NCBI GenBank assembly: GCA_963575745.1
Contig: CAUYUJ010004592.1
Coordinates: forward strand, 432,040-496,039
Direction of reading: 5' to 3'
DNA length: 64,000 nucleotides
From: Prorocentrum cordatum
Taxonomy: Eukaryota; Sar; Dinophyceae; Prorocentrales; Prorocentraceae
Part shown: in pieces, positions 29,845 through 40,689 of the stretch
Numbering within the stretch: position 1 is the stretch's first letter
Layout: each line of letters starts with the position of its first letter
Notes under the pieces: generated by a model
Seen by the model: only the letters and a program-made list of their open reading frames with translations
Databases searched by the model: none
What the model was told of the DNA's origin: nothing
Program-made: the position numbers and the translations under genes

Positions 29845-30119
29845 CTGAAGTGAGAGGCGGCACACCTGCCCAGAAGGCGGCAGGGCTTTTCAGAAGCCCT
29901 CGGGCCTTCGAAAAGCCGTCGGTAGCTCCGGGGAATGCCCACCCCCTCTGCCTTCACCCTGGGCGCCGCCGAGCGGAAGCGCGTGGTGGAGCATGGCAGG
30001 AGAGCGGGAAAAACCAGAGCGGCACAGAAGAAGCTGGCACCCCGGAAGGAAGGTAGTGCGGGTGCGGTCTCTTGCGAGGTTGGCGAATCTTCTAGGAGGA
30101 GGCAGCTGCTAGTTATCAT

Positions 30120-30945
30120 GGGGGGGAGGGGCGAGATCTTTGACGAGTGGAGCGATTATCGGTGTCCCACTCTGGTGCGTCCTTCTCTGCCTGTAGTCGC
30201 ACTCCTCTTCACCCAAGCGGATTTGGCCCGCGAGCGCTGCTCGCGATCGCCACCACCCCCTCGTTGGAATCGTTAATCAATTAGCGGCCGAACCCTCGAA
30301 CATTTGTGGACATCAATACCGTCATCGCCGACCAGCATTCAAATACGCCAACGAAATAAGCACAACCGCTTGCAAAAGCATCTTCATGATCACCCCATTA
30401 CGGTCAGGAACTTTAGCATGGCGTGTCGCGGCGGCGGCACTGGCGATACTATGCCTGGCGAACTGATCGCGTGTCGTTCCGCTCCGCGGGGCCGGGGGCT
30501 GGGAAGTCTCGGGACATTGATGCCTGGGGACTGAGACGTGGTTAGCGTGACGCGACGAGGCGTGGTGCGCCAAATGTGGCGGCAAAGTTCCCGACAATAT
30601 CACACTTAGCGCTCTCACTGGCAGCACCGCCGTCCTCCCCGATCAGAGCACTTCAGAGCGTCCTGCAGCGAGGACGGGGCCTGGAAGCGGTCCTGGAAAT
30701 GCCCCGCGGCGTAGAGGGATCCTGCGGTGAGGAGGGACGGCCGAATGAAAACACGATGCAGCACCAACGACCGAACTGGAAACAATTTGAATTTCTCCCC
30801 GCACCCTGCGGCCTGAACATTGGCACGTGTTGCGTTCGGGGGATGTTGGGCTCAAGATATGTCCGGCCTCGCTTCTCCACGAGCGCCTCTTCAAAACTGC
30901 AGTCACCCTGTTACCAAAAGGAACACCGAATTATATAGACATCAA
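30120..30945. other. No recognisable gene
   Basis: Balanced sequence with open frames on both strands (for example plus 30576-30938) but no family motif or consistent splice borders. Confidence 0.4.
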
Positions 30946-30948
30946 CTC

Positions 30949-31067
30949 GCCATCGCTCGGACGTCCATCTCCCGTGCATGTTTCGGTTTCGCGCGTGTTT
31001 TTTTTTTGCTCGATGGTCCAGGAGGGTCCTCGCCGAGAAAAAAATGCACATGTCCGAGCGATGCCAG
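30949..31067 (+). mobile_element. MITE-like element, family 5, copy 1
   Basis: Terminal inverted repeats GCCATCGCTCGGACGTCCA (left) and TGTCCGAGCGATGCC (right). The internal order is constant in all four copies: GTTTCGGTTTCG..., CTCGATGGTCC, CTCGCCGAGAAAAAAATGCA. Other copies are at 31900-32027, 54105-54231 and 61627-61756, all in the same orientation. Each ends GATGCCA(A)G, which resembles a 3' splice site. Confidence 0.75.
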
Positions 31068-31201
31068 GTCAGAAGGATTTTCTCGCCACGGCGAGCAGCG
31101 GCCGCGAGAAGGTGCCCGACCCAGATCTCGGGCGCGGCCCGAAGATCGCAGCCCCTCTCGAGCCCAAGGCAGTTTTTACCCAAACGTCTTGACTGTAGAG
31201 G

Positions 31202-31365
31202 GCAGCTTTTAATACGTGGGCTTAAAACATATATGCAATGTTTTAATACATGTTCAATGTATGAATGACTTTATGCACGAACTTATCGTTGTTTTTGATA
31301 CTAACTAAGTCCTTGCAATTTTAATACATGATCCGCACGCGGAACATGTATTAAAAACGGCGCTG
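31202..31365. mobile_element. MITE-like element, family 2, copy 2
   Basis: Matches the element at 29337-29492 along its length (AATACATG, GAACTTATCGTTGTTTTTGA, TGATCCGCACGCGGAACATG). Possible decayed target duplication: AGAGGGCAG on the left, AAGGCCAGG on the right. Confidence 0.65.
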
Positions 31366-31431
31366 CAAGGCCAGGGGCGAGGGGGGGGGCATGCGAAGCG
31401 GCTCCCAACGGGAGGGGCTGTGGGGGGGGAG

Positions 31432-31500
31432 GCCGCAGATCCAAGAAGTCCGTGCGGAGTGCCAGCAATCTTTATGTTTATGGCGTTTCTTCTTCTTCTT
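31432..31500. mobile_element. Half copy of MITE family 1
   Basis: Only the right arm is present: CAGATCCAAGAAGTCCGTGC then TTTATGTTTATGGCG. The left arm is missing or beyond recognition. It lies 65 bp from the family 2 element. Confidence 0.55.
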
Positions 31501-31509
31501 CGACTGCAA

Positions 31510-31885
31510 GGCTCCCGTGGGAAATGGGCGTTGGGCGACCAGAAGATTGGCGCACCCGAGCTGTTCGTTCTCTTCCGCGGGATCTGGTAGAATCCTGAGG
31601 TCCTCCGGGGCCCATCCGTGGCTGCCGAAGAAGGAGGCCAGGAGCAGACTGCGTGCGGCCAGGGCGCCGGTGCAAAAGCGAGGGAGAGGAACGTTGGGCC
31701 GGGGCCGGCCCAGGGGTCAAAGGGGGGGACCTCGTCCTGGAATCGGCAACGCATCGCCGACGCATCGGCGCGAGGCCCCCCGAGGGCGAAGCCGCGCGTG
31801 CCTGGCTGGGGGTGCGCCATCGGGCCCCATGTCGGCGATCAAGGGGCGACGGAGGGTCGACGCTTCCGCCCCTGAGCGGATCCCC
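31510..31885. other. No recognisable gene
   Basis: GC-rich sequence between MITE copies, open on both strands over 200-300 nt (minus 31520-31820 and plus 31510-31850), without any recognised domain. Confidence 0.35.
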
Positions 31886-31899
31886 CCCCTCGCCCCTCC

Positions 31900-32027
31900 T
31901 TGCCGTCGCTCGGACGTCCATTTCCCGTGCATTCTTCGGTTTCGTGCGTGATCTTTTTCTCGATGGTCCAGGATGGTCCTCGATGGTCCTCGCCGAGAAA
32001 AAATGCACTCGTCCGAGCGATGCCAAG
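31900..32027 (+). mobile_element. MITE-like element, family 5, copy 2, between 14-bp direct repeats
   Basis: Same inverted ends as the other copies (TTGCCGTCGCTCGGACGTCC; GTCCGAGCGATGCCAAG). Exact 14-bp direct repeats CCCCTCGCCCCTCC lie at 31886-31899 and 32028-32041 immediately outside. A CTCGATGGTCCT unit is duplicated inside relative to copy 1. Confidence 0.75.
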
Positions 32028-32259
32028 CCCCTCGCCCCTCCCCCCAAGCGTTGCCACGGAGGTCCCCTCGTGTGGCACTGCCAGGGGGTGGGCGCGGCGT
32101 GCCCGCGCGACGCCAGGGCGTGCGGCAGTGCGCGTGCTCGCGTGGGGGCCTGCGGGCGGCGGCGGGAGCGGAGAGCTTCAGAGGGTGCAGCCTCGGTCGG
32201 GCGATGCCTTCGGGGGGCCGCGCTGCGAAGAGATCGCGACGCGGGAGGTACCGTCAACC

Positions 32260-32380
32260 CGTATCAGAAGGACGCGCGATCAGGATGCAAGGGCCTTGGA
32301 CGCCCACTTTGAAGCTTTGCGAGGGGGGCGCGGCCAACGAGAGCGGCCAAGAGTGGATCGAGGAGGCAAGGATGCAAGGG
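32260..32380 (+). pseudogene. Degenerate coding repeat (DARA-DAH-EAL), copy 1
   Basis: Reads TRDQDARALDAHFEAL, then after a frame change GAANESGQEWIEEARMQG. A second, independently broken copy lies at 49140-49260. Because the same peptide is preserved in both although the frame breaks differ, a coding ancestor is likely. The family is unknown, perhaps a retroelement gag. Confidence 0.4.
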
Positions 32381-32545
32381 CAACCCCCGGATAATGAAGG
32401 GTACCCCCCCTTCAAGACCTGAGAGTTTATTATCCCCGGCCGATCCAGATTTGGTCGGGGGAGTGGGGCGGCAAGGCCGAACGCGGGGGGAAGTTCCGCA
32501 TCGAAGGTGCTATCTTCTCATGTTGACTAGCAACATCATCGAAAA

Positions 32546-32701
32546 CGTGTGGCATGGCGATGGGGGACTCGCCAGCTCAGCTTTCGCAAGTCACGAACGT
32601 GTGGCAGGGCTGTGGGATTCTCGCTTTCTCAGCTTTCCCAAGTCACGAACGCGTGGCATGGCTACGGGATTATCACTTTCTTAGCCCTTCCCAAGTCAGG
32701 A
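32546..32701. repeat. 52-bp tandem repeat, three copies
   Basis: Units of 52 bp start at about 32546, 32598 and 32650: ACGTGTGGCATGGC, GGGA-T-TC, TCAGCTTTC, CAAGTCACGA. Divergence increases toward the third unit. Confidence 0.8.
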
Positions 32702-32819
32702 AGTTGTTTGCAAGAGAGGCTTCCTGACGAGGACCGACACGGATCTCCAGAGTGCGGGCCAGCTTCGCATCTCAAAGGCAGGTGGCAAAGATCTTTAGAG
32801 TACGGGCCAAGGATATCGA

Positions 32820-32879
32820 ACTCATCAACATCATTATCATCATCACCGTCATAAACACCAGCAGCAGCATCATCATCAC

Positions 32880-32947
<68 letters not shown>

Positions 32948-33245
32948 GCATCATCATCATCAGCACCATCACCAGCAGCATCACCTTCATCACCAGCATC
33001 AGCATCATCAGCAGTATCATTACCATCATCACCACCATAATCACCATCACCATCAGCATCACCATCCCCATCCCCATCACCATGACCATGACCATGATCA
33101 TGACCATGACCACCACCATCACCATCACCATCACCATTACCATTATCATCATCAGCATCAGCACCAGCACCAGCACCAGCATCAGCATCAGCAACATCAT
33201 CGTCAGCATCATCTGCATCATCATCTACAACATCAACATCACCAT
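32820..33245. repeat. ATC trinucleotide tract
   Basis: (ATC)n with AGC and ACC variants over ~425 bp. The frames give poly-Ile, poly-His, poly-Ser, poly-Met or poly-Asp and are not genes. Confidence 0.9.
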
Positions 33246-33365
33246 CCCATCATCCTCCTGCCGGGAGAACGTGTCTCATCCCCCCCTGGAGCCCGAACTT
33301 TCTCATCCCCAGGGGGTTTACCATCAGGGGCATCGGGTCACCCTCGGGAAGGTTGCCCATCCTTG

Positions 33366-33562
33366 GTGTTATGTTGCTCCCGTCCTACTTAAGGACCGCA
33401 TCCCAGAAATAATTTCGAGCACCCAGAGAAGTGTCAAAAGAGTGTCGAAACAGTGTCTCCCAGGGCGCGGCTCGTGAAAACCCTTGCGTCTCGGTACTTT
33501 TCTTGGGCGCTCGAAAATTTTCCTGGTGGTCAAGGGCTAGAGTAAGTTGGAGCATCATAACC
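33366..33562. mobile_element. MITE-like element, family 6, copy 2
   Basis: Begins TTATGTTGCTCCCGTCCTAC and ends GGAGCATCATAA, with internal AATAATTTCGAGCACCC and GTGTCGAAA units shared with the copy at 27641-27865. Beyond it, 33563-33915 has a directly repeated GGGGTGGCCTCCCCAGAG (33583 and 33723) but no gene. Confidence 0.65.
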
Positions 33563-33916
33563 TTACTGCTCGGGTTGACTGTTTGGGGTGGCCTCCCCAG
33601 AGAGCCGCCAGGACGCCGCGCGGCACGCGCGATACGCAGGATGTACCCTGTCAGCCCGCAGGAGGTTCAGCGCACAGCGCCTCATACGCCAGGGCAGGGG
33701 CGTTTTTTTACGCCCTTGATGTATGGGGTGGCCTCCCCAGAGCAGCCCATCACGAGGTCCAGAGCAATCTGCAGGCGCTTCGTCAGCACTCTTGGCCGCC
33801 CGCCGTTGGGGTGGCACTGGAAGCAGCACTGGTCCGCCCAGGCTGCCCACCCTCGCAGGGCTCCCCCGACCTGGCCCCTGCTGCTGTCGCGCACGTCCCT
33901 GTGACCACAGTGTCTT

Positions 33917-34113
33917 AGGGGAACAAAAAGTGGCATAAACATAAAAACTCGCAGGTCCGCGCGGATTTCTCGGATCGGCGCTGGGACCCCCGCGGCGGCG
34001 CCTCCGGCGCCGCCCCTGGCACGCTCCGCGCGCCCGGGAGGGGGTCCAGCGCCGATCCGAGAAATCCGCGCGGACCTCCGAGTTTTTATGTTTATGTCAC
34101 TTTTTGTTCCCCT
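33917..34113. mobile_element. MITE-like element, family 1, copy 2 (best preserved)
   Basis: About 75-bp arms are almost perfect inverted repeats (2-4 mismatches): AGGGGAACAAAAAGTG, GCATAAACATAAAAACTCG, TCCGCGCGGATTTCTCGGAT. The loop is GCGGCGGCGCCTCCGGCGCC-type palindrome. Both ends abut TA (TTA|GGGG and CCCC|TAT), compatible with a TA target duplication as in Tc1/mariner-type elements. Confidence 0.85.
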
Positions 34114-34985
34114 ATGTCCGCCTGCCCTGCTCGATGCTTCATCAGTCGTCAGTTCGGCGCTGCCCTCGCTCGTCGGCACGCGGGTGGCGCCGCATGCCGC
34201 ACGCCGTGATGCTGCGGCACAGCGCGGCCCCACGCTTTGCGCCCGCCCGCGCGCGCAGGCGCGGCCAGTGTGTGCGTAGCGCGTGAGGGTGACAAGCGGA
34301 CGGGAAGAACTGGGGAAGTCAAAAGGTGCCGAAACCGCTACTCCCCAGGCCTCTCCCGGGGCGCGTTATGACCAAGATTTCGAAGCGAATCCAGCGGTGG
34401 CGACGAGGGCCTCCCGGGAGGCTCAAAACGGCGAAGACGAGGGAAGGGCAGCGGCGTGGGTGCCCTTTCCTCCTCCGAGGAACGGTGGAGACGGCGGGGG
34501 GGGGCTGAGGGCGGGGGAAGGCTCCAGAGGCACGTTGCCGCGGCGGGTGATCCCCGCGGGCCCCCCGTCGCCTCTCGGCAGCGCCCGCCGATGGGCCAGA
34601 GGGCCCCCCCCTCGCAGCTGCGCCGAGCCCGGCCCTGGGCCTCCCGCGGCGTCGGCGAGCTGGAGCCCCAGGGCGATGCCCGAACTCGAGGCGGGAATCG
34701 CCGAGACAAGCAGGCCTGTCTCCAGGATAGAAAGTGCCACCCCTCGTCGTGGCCTCTGCTTCTCCCTTCCCCTCCACTCGACTCCCCTGTGCCCCCCATT
34801 CCTGTGCCCCCTCCCCATCCCACTGCCTCGAACCTAGGTGTGCTGGCACTCCGTATGTATCATGCAGCCAAGGCTGCCGTTGCCCATAGGGACCAGTTTG
34901 CAGAGGCCCAACAAGGGGGCAGCAGCAGCCGCAGCCATGCACGCCATCGACAATCAGAGTGACCTGGGCAGAGCTGCACCCCCTC
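34114..34985. other. GC-rich stretch, no recognisable gene
   Basis: Open frames run through on both strands (minus 34320-34820; plus 34283-34837), with Arg/Pro/Gly bias and no family motif. One Ala/Ser-rich plus frame at 34850-34960 is too short to judge. Confidence 0.4.
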
Positions 34986-35094
34986 AGAACTATTGAGGGA
35001 CACAAAATATTCGCCCCCTCCAGATCGCAAGGTGGATGCGCAGGAGGAGAAGGGCTAGGATGGCTATGAGGAGGAGGAGAAGGAAGGAGGACGA

Positions 35095-35230
35095 GGGATG
35101 TTGATGATGATGTTGTTGATGATGATGGTGGTGATAATGGTGGGGCTGATGATGACGATGGTGATGGTGGCGATGGTGATGGTGACGATGATGATGGTAG
35201 CTGATGGCAATGGTACTGATGATGATGAGC

Positions 35231-35301
<71 letters not shown>

Positions 35302-35335
35302 GATGCTGCTGCTGCTGATGATGATGACGAGGAGG
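35095..35335. repeat. GAT trinucleotide tract
   Basis: (GAT)n with GGT and GCT variants, the reverse orientation of the ATC tract at 32820-33245. Confidence 0.9.
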
Positions 35336-35600
35336 GGAGGTGGGGAAGGAGGAGGCAGGGAAGGAGCCCCCTCGCCTCACCACCTCTCCAAAGCCCCCCC
35401 TCCCGCTCTCCTCTCCCTCGGGGCCCCCTATCCCCCGGGGACCGCGCCTTCGTCCTCGCGCCGTGCCCGACGCCCCCGGGGCTCCCCGTGGTGGCGCCCT
35501 CCAAGGAGGCAAACCGCGACAGAAAAAAACGCTCGGGGGGGGCCTCCGAAATGGGTACGGAAAGAAAGGGTACGGAAAGAACGGGTACAGTGCCCAAGAG

Positions 35601-35787
35601 TTAAGTCGGGCCTGTCCCCCTACAGGGGGATTTTCGACGAAAAATAAAAAATCCCAAACATAGTAACAAAAATCAAAAAATAGCCTGGGGACTATATTTT
35701 AAGTATTGTTTGACTTTTTAGGGTATTTTTGGTGTGTATTTTTTTCTTCGTCGAAAATCCCCCTGTAGGGGGACACGCCCGACATAA
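35601..35787. mobile_element. MITE-like element, family 3, copy 2
   Basis: Long terminal inverted repeats: TTAAGTCGGGCCTGTCCCCC, TACAGGGGGATTTTCGACGA, and their complement ending GCCCGACATAA. The interior is A/T-rich. The outermost TTAA/ATAA may be part of the target. Confidence 0.8.
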
Positions 35788-35789
35788 GG

Positions 35790-36410
35790 GTACGAAGCCC
35801 AACAGCAGTTCCTGGTCATTTTGAACCGGACTCGCTGTCCGCGCCGCCGCGACCTGTCCCTTCGAGACAGGAGGCCGCCCGCCAACGGCGGCCGCTGTTG
35901 GCTTGGGACAGCATTTGTTGTTGGGCATTGTGCAAATTTTTTCCGTACCCATTTCGGGCGTCCAAATGAGGAACCCGGAATTGAGCAGGGACCGACCGTC
36001 CCGGCATTCCTATAGGCCTACCACGACATGCTCTTAGAACCGAGAAATGTTCTAATAACAAAAACAATGCTCTTAGACCACCGACCCCACGACGGCCCCC
36101 GCCAGAACCTGCTCAGAGAACACTTCGTGGAAGCCACAACAGGTTCTTGGAGCATGGTTTGGTAGGCCCACAGGCACGCCAGGACGCTCCGCCTCTGCTT
36201 GACGGAGTGGGCACTTCGGTCCAGGCGCGCCCCTGGCAGCCCCGCACGGCCAGAGGGGCACGGGCGGCGGTCCCAGCACTCGGACGACCTTGTCGTTCAC
36301 CTGGTCCTGGGCGGGGCGACGCCTCCCCCCCAACGAGAGACCTTCTGCAGTGCAGCATGGAGGAGGAGGCCCCCTCCCCGTCCTCCATCCTCCCCATCCT
36401 CCTCCTCCTC
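35790..36410. other. No recognisable gene
   Basis: Balanced then GC-rich sequence. A minus frame at about 36060-36200 (ACLWAYQTMLQEPVV) looks mildly protein-like without a recognised family. Confidence 0.35.
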
Positions 36411-36412
36411 CT

Positions 36413-36414
36413 CG

Positions 36415-36511
<97 letters not shown>

Positions 36512-36653
36512 CATCATCAACCATCACCATCANNNNNNNNNNNNNNNNNNNNNNNNNNNNNNNNNNNNNNNNNNNNNNNNNNNNNNNNNNNNNNNNNNNN
36601 NNNNNNNNNNNNNNNNNNNNNNNNNNNNNNNNTCATCGTCATCGTCATCGTCC

Positions 36654-36721
<68 letters not shown>

Positions 36722-36732
36722 ATCAGCATCAG

Positions 36733-36788
<56 letters not shown>

Positions 36789-36822
36789 GCATCATCATCA
36801 TCAGCATCATCATCAACATCAG

Positions 36823-36867
<45 letters not shown>

Positions 36868-37437
36868 TATCATCATCATCATCATCATCATCACATCACC
36901 ATCACCATCACCATCACCATCACATCACCATTCATCATCATCATCATCATTCAGCATCAATCATCATCATATCATCATCATCTCCAACCATCACCGTCAC
37001 CATCCCAATCAACATCACCATCCACCATCATATCATCATCATCATCATCACCATCATTCTATCATCATCACCATCTACCACATCATCCTCAGAATCATCA
37101 TCCATCCTCATCATCAGCATCATCATCACCTCCATCCTCATCTCTCCCCATCCTCAACTTCGCGGCGGCCTCTCATACATCATCCATCATCATCACATCA
37201 CCATCACCAATACCATCACCATCACCATCACCCATCAATCCTCATCACATCATCATCAGCATCATCATCCTCATCCTCATCCTCATCCTCATCCTCATCA
37301 TCATCATCATCAGCATCAGCATCAGCATCATCATCATCATCATCATATTCATCATCATCATCATGATCATCATCATCAGCATCATCATCATCATCATATT
37401 CATCATCCTCAGCATCAGTATCAGCATCAGCATCAGC

Positions 37438-37468
<31 letters not shown>

Positions 37469-37539
37469 CCATCACCATCACCATCATCATCATCATCGTC
37501 ATCAGCATCATCATATTCATCATCATCATCATCAGCATC

Positions 37540-37584
<45 letters not shown>

Positions 37585-37617
37585 TTCATCATCATCATGA
37601 TCACCATCACCATCACC

Positions 37618-37648
<31 letters not shown>

Positions 37649-37895
37649 ACATCATCATCATCAACATCATCATCATCAACATCATCATCAGCATCATCAG
37701 CATCAGCAGCAGCATCATCATGATCATGATGATCATCATGATCATCATGATCGTCATCATCATCATCAGCATCAGCATCAGCATCGGCATGAACATCAGC
37801 AGCAGCATCAGCATCACCACCATCAGCATCATCATCATCATCAGCATCAGCATCAGCATCAGCATCAGCATCATCAGCATCAGCATCAGCATCAG

Positions 37896-37950
<55 letters not shown>

Positions 37951-37975
37951 GGCATCAGCATCAGCATCATCATCC
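36413..37975. repeat. Giant ATC tract with assembly gap
   Basis: About 1.56 kb of (ATC)n with blocks of variants (ATCGTC, ATCAGC, ATCACC, ATCCTC). Bases 36533-36632 are exactly 100 N, a conventional unknown-size gap, so the true tract length is unknown. Frames give poly-His, poly-Ser, poly-Ile or poly-Met only. Confidence 0.95.
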
Positions 37976-39020
37976 TTCTCCTCCTCCTCCTCCTCCTAGC
38001 CCTCCTCCTCCTAGGCCTCTTCCTCCTCGTCCTCCTGCTCCTCCACCTCCTCTTCCCCCCCCACCTCCGCTGGTCGTGAACGTCATCACGGTGGGCGCTT
38101 GTTATGTTGCAGAATTTTGCCTTCGAGGGCCTTCGCTGGGCCTGGGGACCGCCAGAGCGACTCGGGATGAACAGCTGGTCCCAGGGAAGGAGCGTAGACC
38201 TCTGGAGGACCACGCTGGGAAAACAATCAAGGCGTCCGAAATCTGGAGGAGGGGGAGGGGACGGGCAATCATTTCAGAACCCCCACCCCAGAACAGTCGG
38301 CAGGAGGAGGGGGACGGGGAAAATGATCTCAGGATGCCTCAGAGGTCTGCTGGGGGGGGGGGCTCGAGGAGGCTTGTACTCCTCCTTCTTACGCTCATTC
38401 TTCTGCTTCTGCGTCTCCCCTTTCCTCCTTCCCTCCCTCCCTTCCCCCATCCTCCCTCCCTCCCTCCCTCCCTCCACAACTCCTGTGCATTACTCAATAT
38501 GAGAACTACGAGACTACGATCCTCTCTCCCCCGAATGCGTGCTGAAATTATCCGCCCACCGTGCATTCTTCACGCAAGCATCCATTATGTGGTCGATCAT
38601 GCTTTGACCCTAGTGAGGAGGCCGAACGGTGTCCCTGGCTGCGCGGCAGACGTGGGATTCCGCGGCACGGATTGTGTGTGTATTGGTAATTGTTGTGGTC
38701 CTCTTCGCCCGCGCACCACCCGCGACCCACCCGCGACCCACCCGCGACACTCCCACGACCCACCCACGTTGCTTTGACGAAATTGGCGCGTGCGGCTGGC
38801 TTGTTGTGCAATGTGTAGAATATCGGCGCCTGCGGCGGGCTTCTTCAGAGCCTCGCAGACTGCCGACGACCCCGCCGCCCCCTCACTCTTACCCGCAACT
38901 GCGGCGGGCTATGTTTTTTGTCCGATCGGAGCGTCTTCGGCATTTCAGGACCGCGGTTGCCCTGCATCGCTGGCCTCACTTCAGGACCGGCACGTTTCTC
39001 CCGCCGTGCAGAATGGCGCT
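37976..39020. other. Short TCC and TTCC tracts, otherwise unassigned
   Basis: TCC at 37977-38060, CCTT/CCTC at 38415-38475, and an 11-bp ACCCACCCGCG-type tandem at 38705-38765. The remaining sequence gives open plus frames with no recognised domain. Confidence 0.5.
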
Positions 39021-39264
39021 CTATGCCCCTCCTGTGCCCTCCCCCTCCCCCCTCCTCCCCGCCGCCGCGGCGGCAACCGCCCGCTGGCGCGAGCCCGAGC
39101 TGCCCCGTCCTTCGCCCGTTTCCTCCTCCTCCAGGTGTTGCTTGAGGTGGCCCTTGGCCCCCAGGCCCCGCCCCCCCCAGGGTGCCTCAGGAGGCCCGCG
39201 TGGCCTCTTCAGAGCACCCCCATCTGGAGGCCCAGAGGCCCCCGGGGGGCCCCAAATTGGAGCG

Positions 39265-39385
39265 AAACGCTGGAAACGCCTTGGACCAAGGACGCCTGTG
39301 GCGACACCCGAACACTCCTCCGTCCTTGGAGCAAGACGCTGGGGGCGCCTTGGACCAGGGACGCCTGTGGCGACATCCAAACCCT
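39265..39385. repeat. ~73-bp direct duplication
   Basis: The sequence AACGCC/GGCGCCTTGGACCA-GGACGCCTGTGGCGACA occurs near 39274 and 39347, in GC-rich DNA (39020-39660) without a recognised gene. Confidence 0.6.
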
Positions 39386-39674
39386 CTGCCTCCTCCCCCA
39401 CAGACCCCGCACGTCATGCTTCTTTTCGCAACGTCGACCCCCAGAGGTTCGGACCCTTCCCCAAAACTGGTTTTCATCCTGATTTGTTGTTTTAAAAATC
39501 CTGGGGCCGTGCGAAAACCCGCAGATACCGAAACTGGCGAAAAAAAACCTCCCGTCGCGCTTCTGTTCGCCACGCGAGGGGGTCTGGGCCCCGTCCCCCC
39601 CTCTTGCACCCGCTGCGAAGAGGCCTGGGAGCAGGCGCCCCGACTCCCCCCCTGCCTACTTTCCATAGATGCCT

Positions 39675-39909
39675 CCTAGATGGGGTCCGAGTAGATGGTG
39701 TCGGGGGATCTCGCCGCCTCGCATATACGTCGGCGATACATCGCCGATGCATCGGCGATGCACTGGCGACGTCGGCAATGCATCGGCGACGTCGGCGTGA
39801 ATGAAATTGGGCCCCTCATCACCGATCGCCGACGCAGTGCCGATGCATTGCCGATGCATCGGCGATGAAGCGCGATCCTCCGACCCTATCTACTCCGACC
39901 CCATCTAGG
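39675..39909. mobile_element. MITE-like element, family 8, with ATCGGCG core
   Basis: Inverted ends CCTAGATGGGGTCCGAGTAG (left) and CTACTCCGACCCCATCTAGG (right) extend ~38 bp with few mismatches. The core is a run of overlapping palindromes based on GCATCGGCGATGC and GACGTCGGC. Confidence 0.7.
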
Positions 39910-40124
39910 AAACTCCCCACCTCCCCCCTCCTCCGCTCACCCCAGCCGTCGCCTCCCCATGCGACGACGGCCCTTCGAGACGCCCAACGTGTCCCAAAGA
40001 TGCCCCCAAGAGACTCCCTGCCAGCCATCCGGGGGGCACTTCATGCCCCGGCAACGCGACGCACCCTCATAGCAGCCAAAGTGAAGAGGCGGGCCGAGGA
40101 ATAGGAGAGGCCTGGCAGGAAAGC

Positions 40125-40460
40125 TCAGAGAACGACAAAATGTAGCCGGGACGGGGGTGAGAGCACGGCCATTCGCACCTTCGTGTCTTTATGTTCGCGA
40201 GGGAGGGGAACGAAAAACAACCGCGAAGCTCCGATGGTCAAGCCTGTTGGGAATAAAAAGGGAAGTAACAACATAACAACAGCAGCAACAACAGCAACAA
40301 CAACAATAACAATACTAACAATAACAACAATCATTCCAAGACTGTTCGCTCCTACCGGCCCGCGTGTCATTCACTATGCATATCCCAAGCCCTGGATACC
40401 CGCCCTCTTCGTCTTCGATCGTGCCCCCTTTTGGGGGGTTAAATTCCTTCCCAGCCACGC
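40125..40460. repeat. AAC tract and tail module of the composite repeat
   Basis: (AAC/AATAAC)n at 40265-40335 is followed by AAGACTGTTCGCTC, CCCGC(C)-type GATACCCGCCCT and TCGTCTTCGATCG. The same tail occurs at 43600-43760 and 46870-46990. Confidence 0.65.
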
Positions 40461-40689
40461 GCAATTGGAGAAGCCCCCAGACAGGGAAACGAACGGGACA
40501 AGACAAAAAGAGAGGACGACTGGATCGGAGGAAGGGAGGGATTAAATAGAAGGGCGAGAGGGAGGGACGACGATGCTTTGTCTCGCGAGTTGCGATCCAG
40601 CTTGCGCCATGGCTTGGGCCAGCCATTCCAACACAGGTTAGCAAAGGTTCCGCCATGGGTCGCGCCGTTAACAGCGCCATGTGACACCT

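Larger units (their letters stand above)
29100..30119 (-). pseudogene. Hypothetical gene split by an introner-like repeat and broken by a MITE
   Basis: Exon-like piece 1 runs from the ATG at 30119 to 29845 (FRGASFFCAALVFPALLP ... KAEGVGIPRSYRRLFEGP ... LGRCAASHF). Removing the 140-nt repeat (29705-29844; GC donor) joins HF-RDPLSLSPSARRRSV in frame. The joined frame continues to 29374, but from 29492 downward it reads MITE sequence. The MITE (29337-29492) is flanked by a 9-bp target duplication. On the far side the original frame resumes (QRGCLRAVGG, LTTPLLVRRWGCW). So an open gene-like sequence appears to have been interrupted by the MITE. The family is unknown. An alternative plus-strand exon at 29935-30050 (donor GAAG|GTAGTG) cannot be excluded. 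Confidence 0.35.

Noticed and set aside
30576-30938. Plus frame of 120 codons
   Set aside because: Composition is plausible but the opposite strand is equally open and nothing is recognised. Left unassigned.
36147-38777. The longest open frame in the window (876 codons, plus)
   Set aside because: It is poly-Ile, poly-His and poly-Ser from the ATC tract and runs through the N gap, so it is not a gene.
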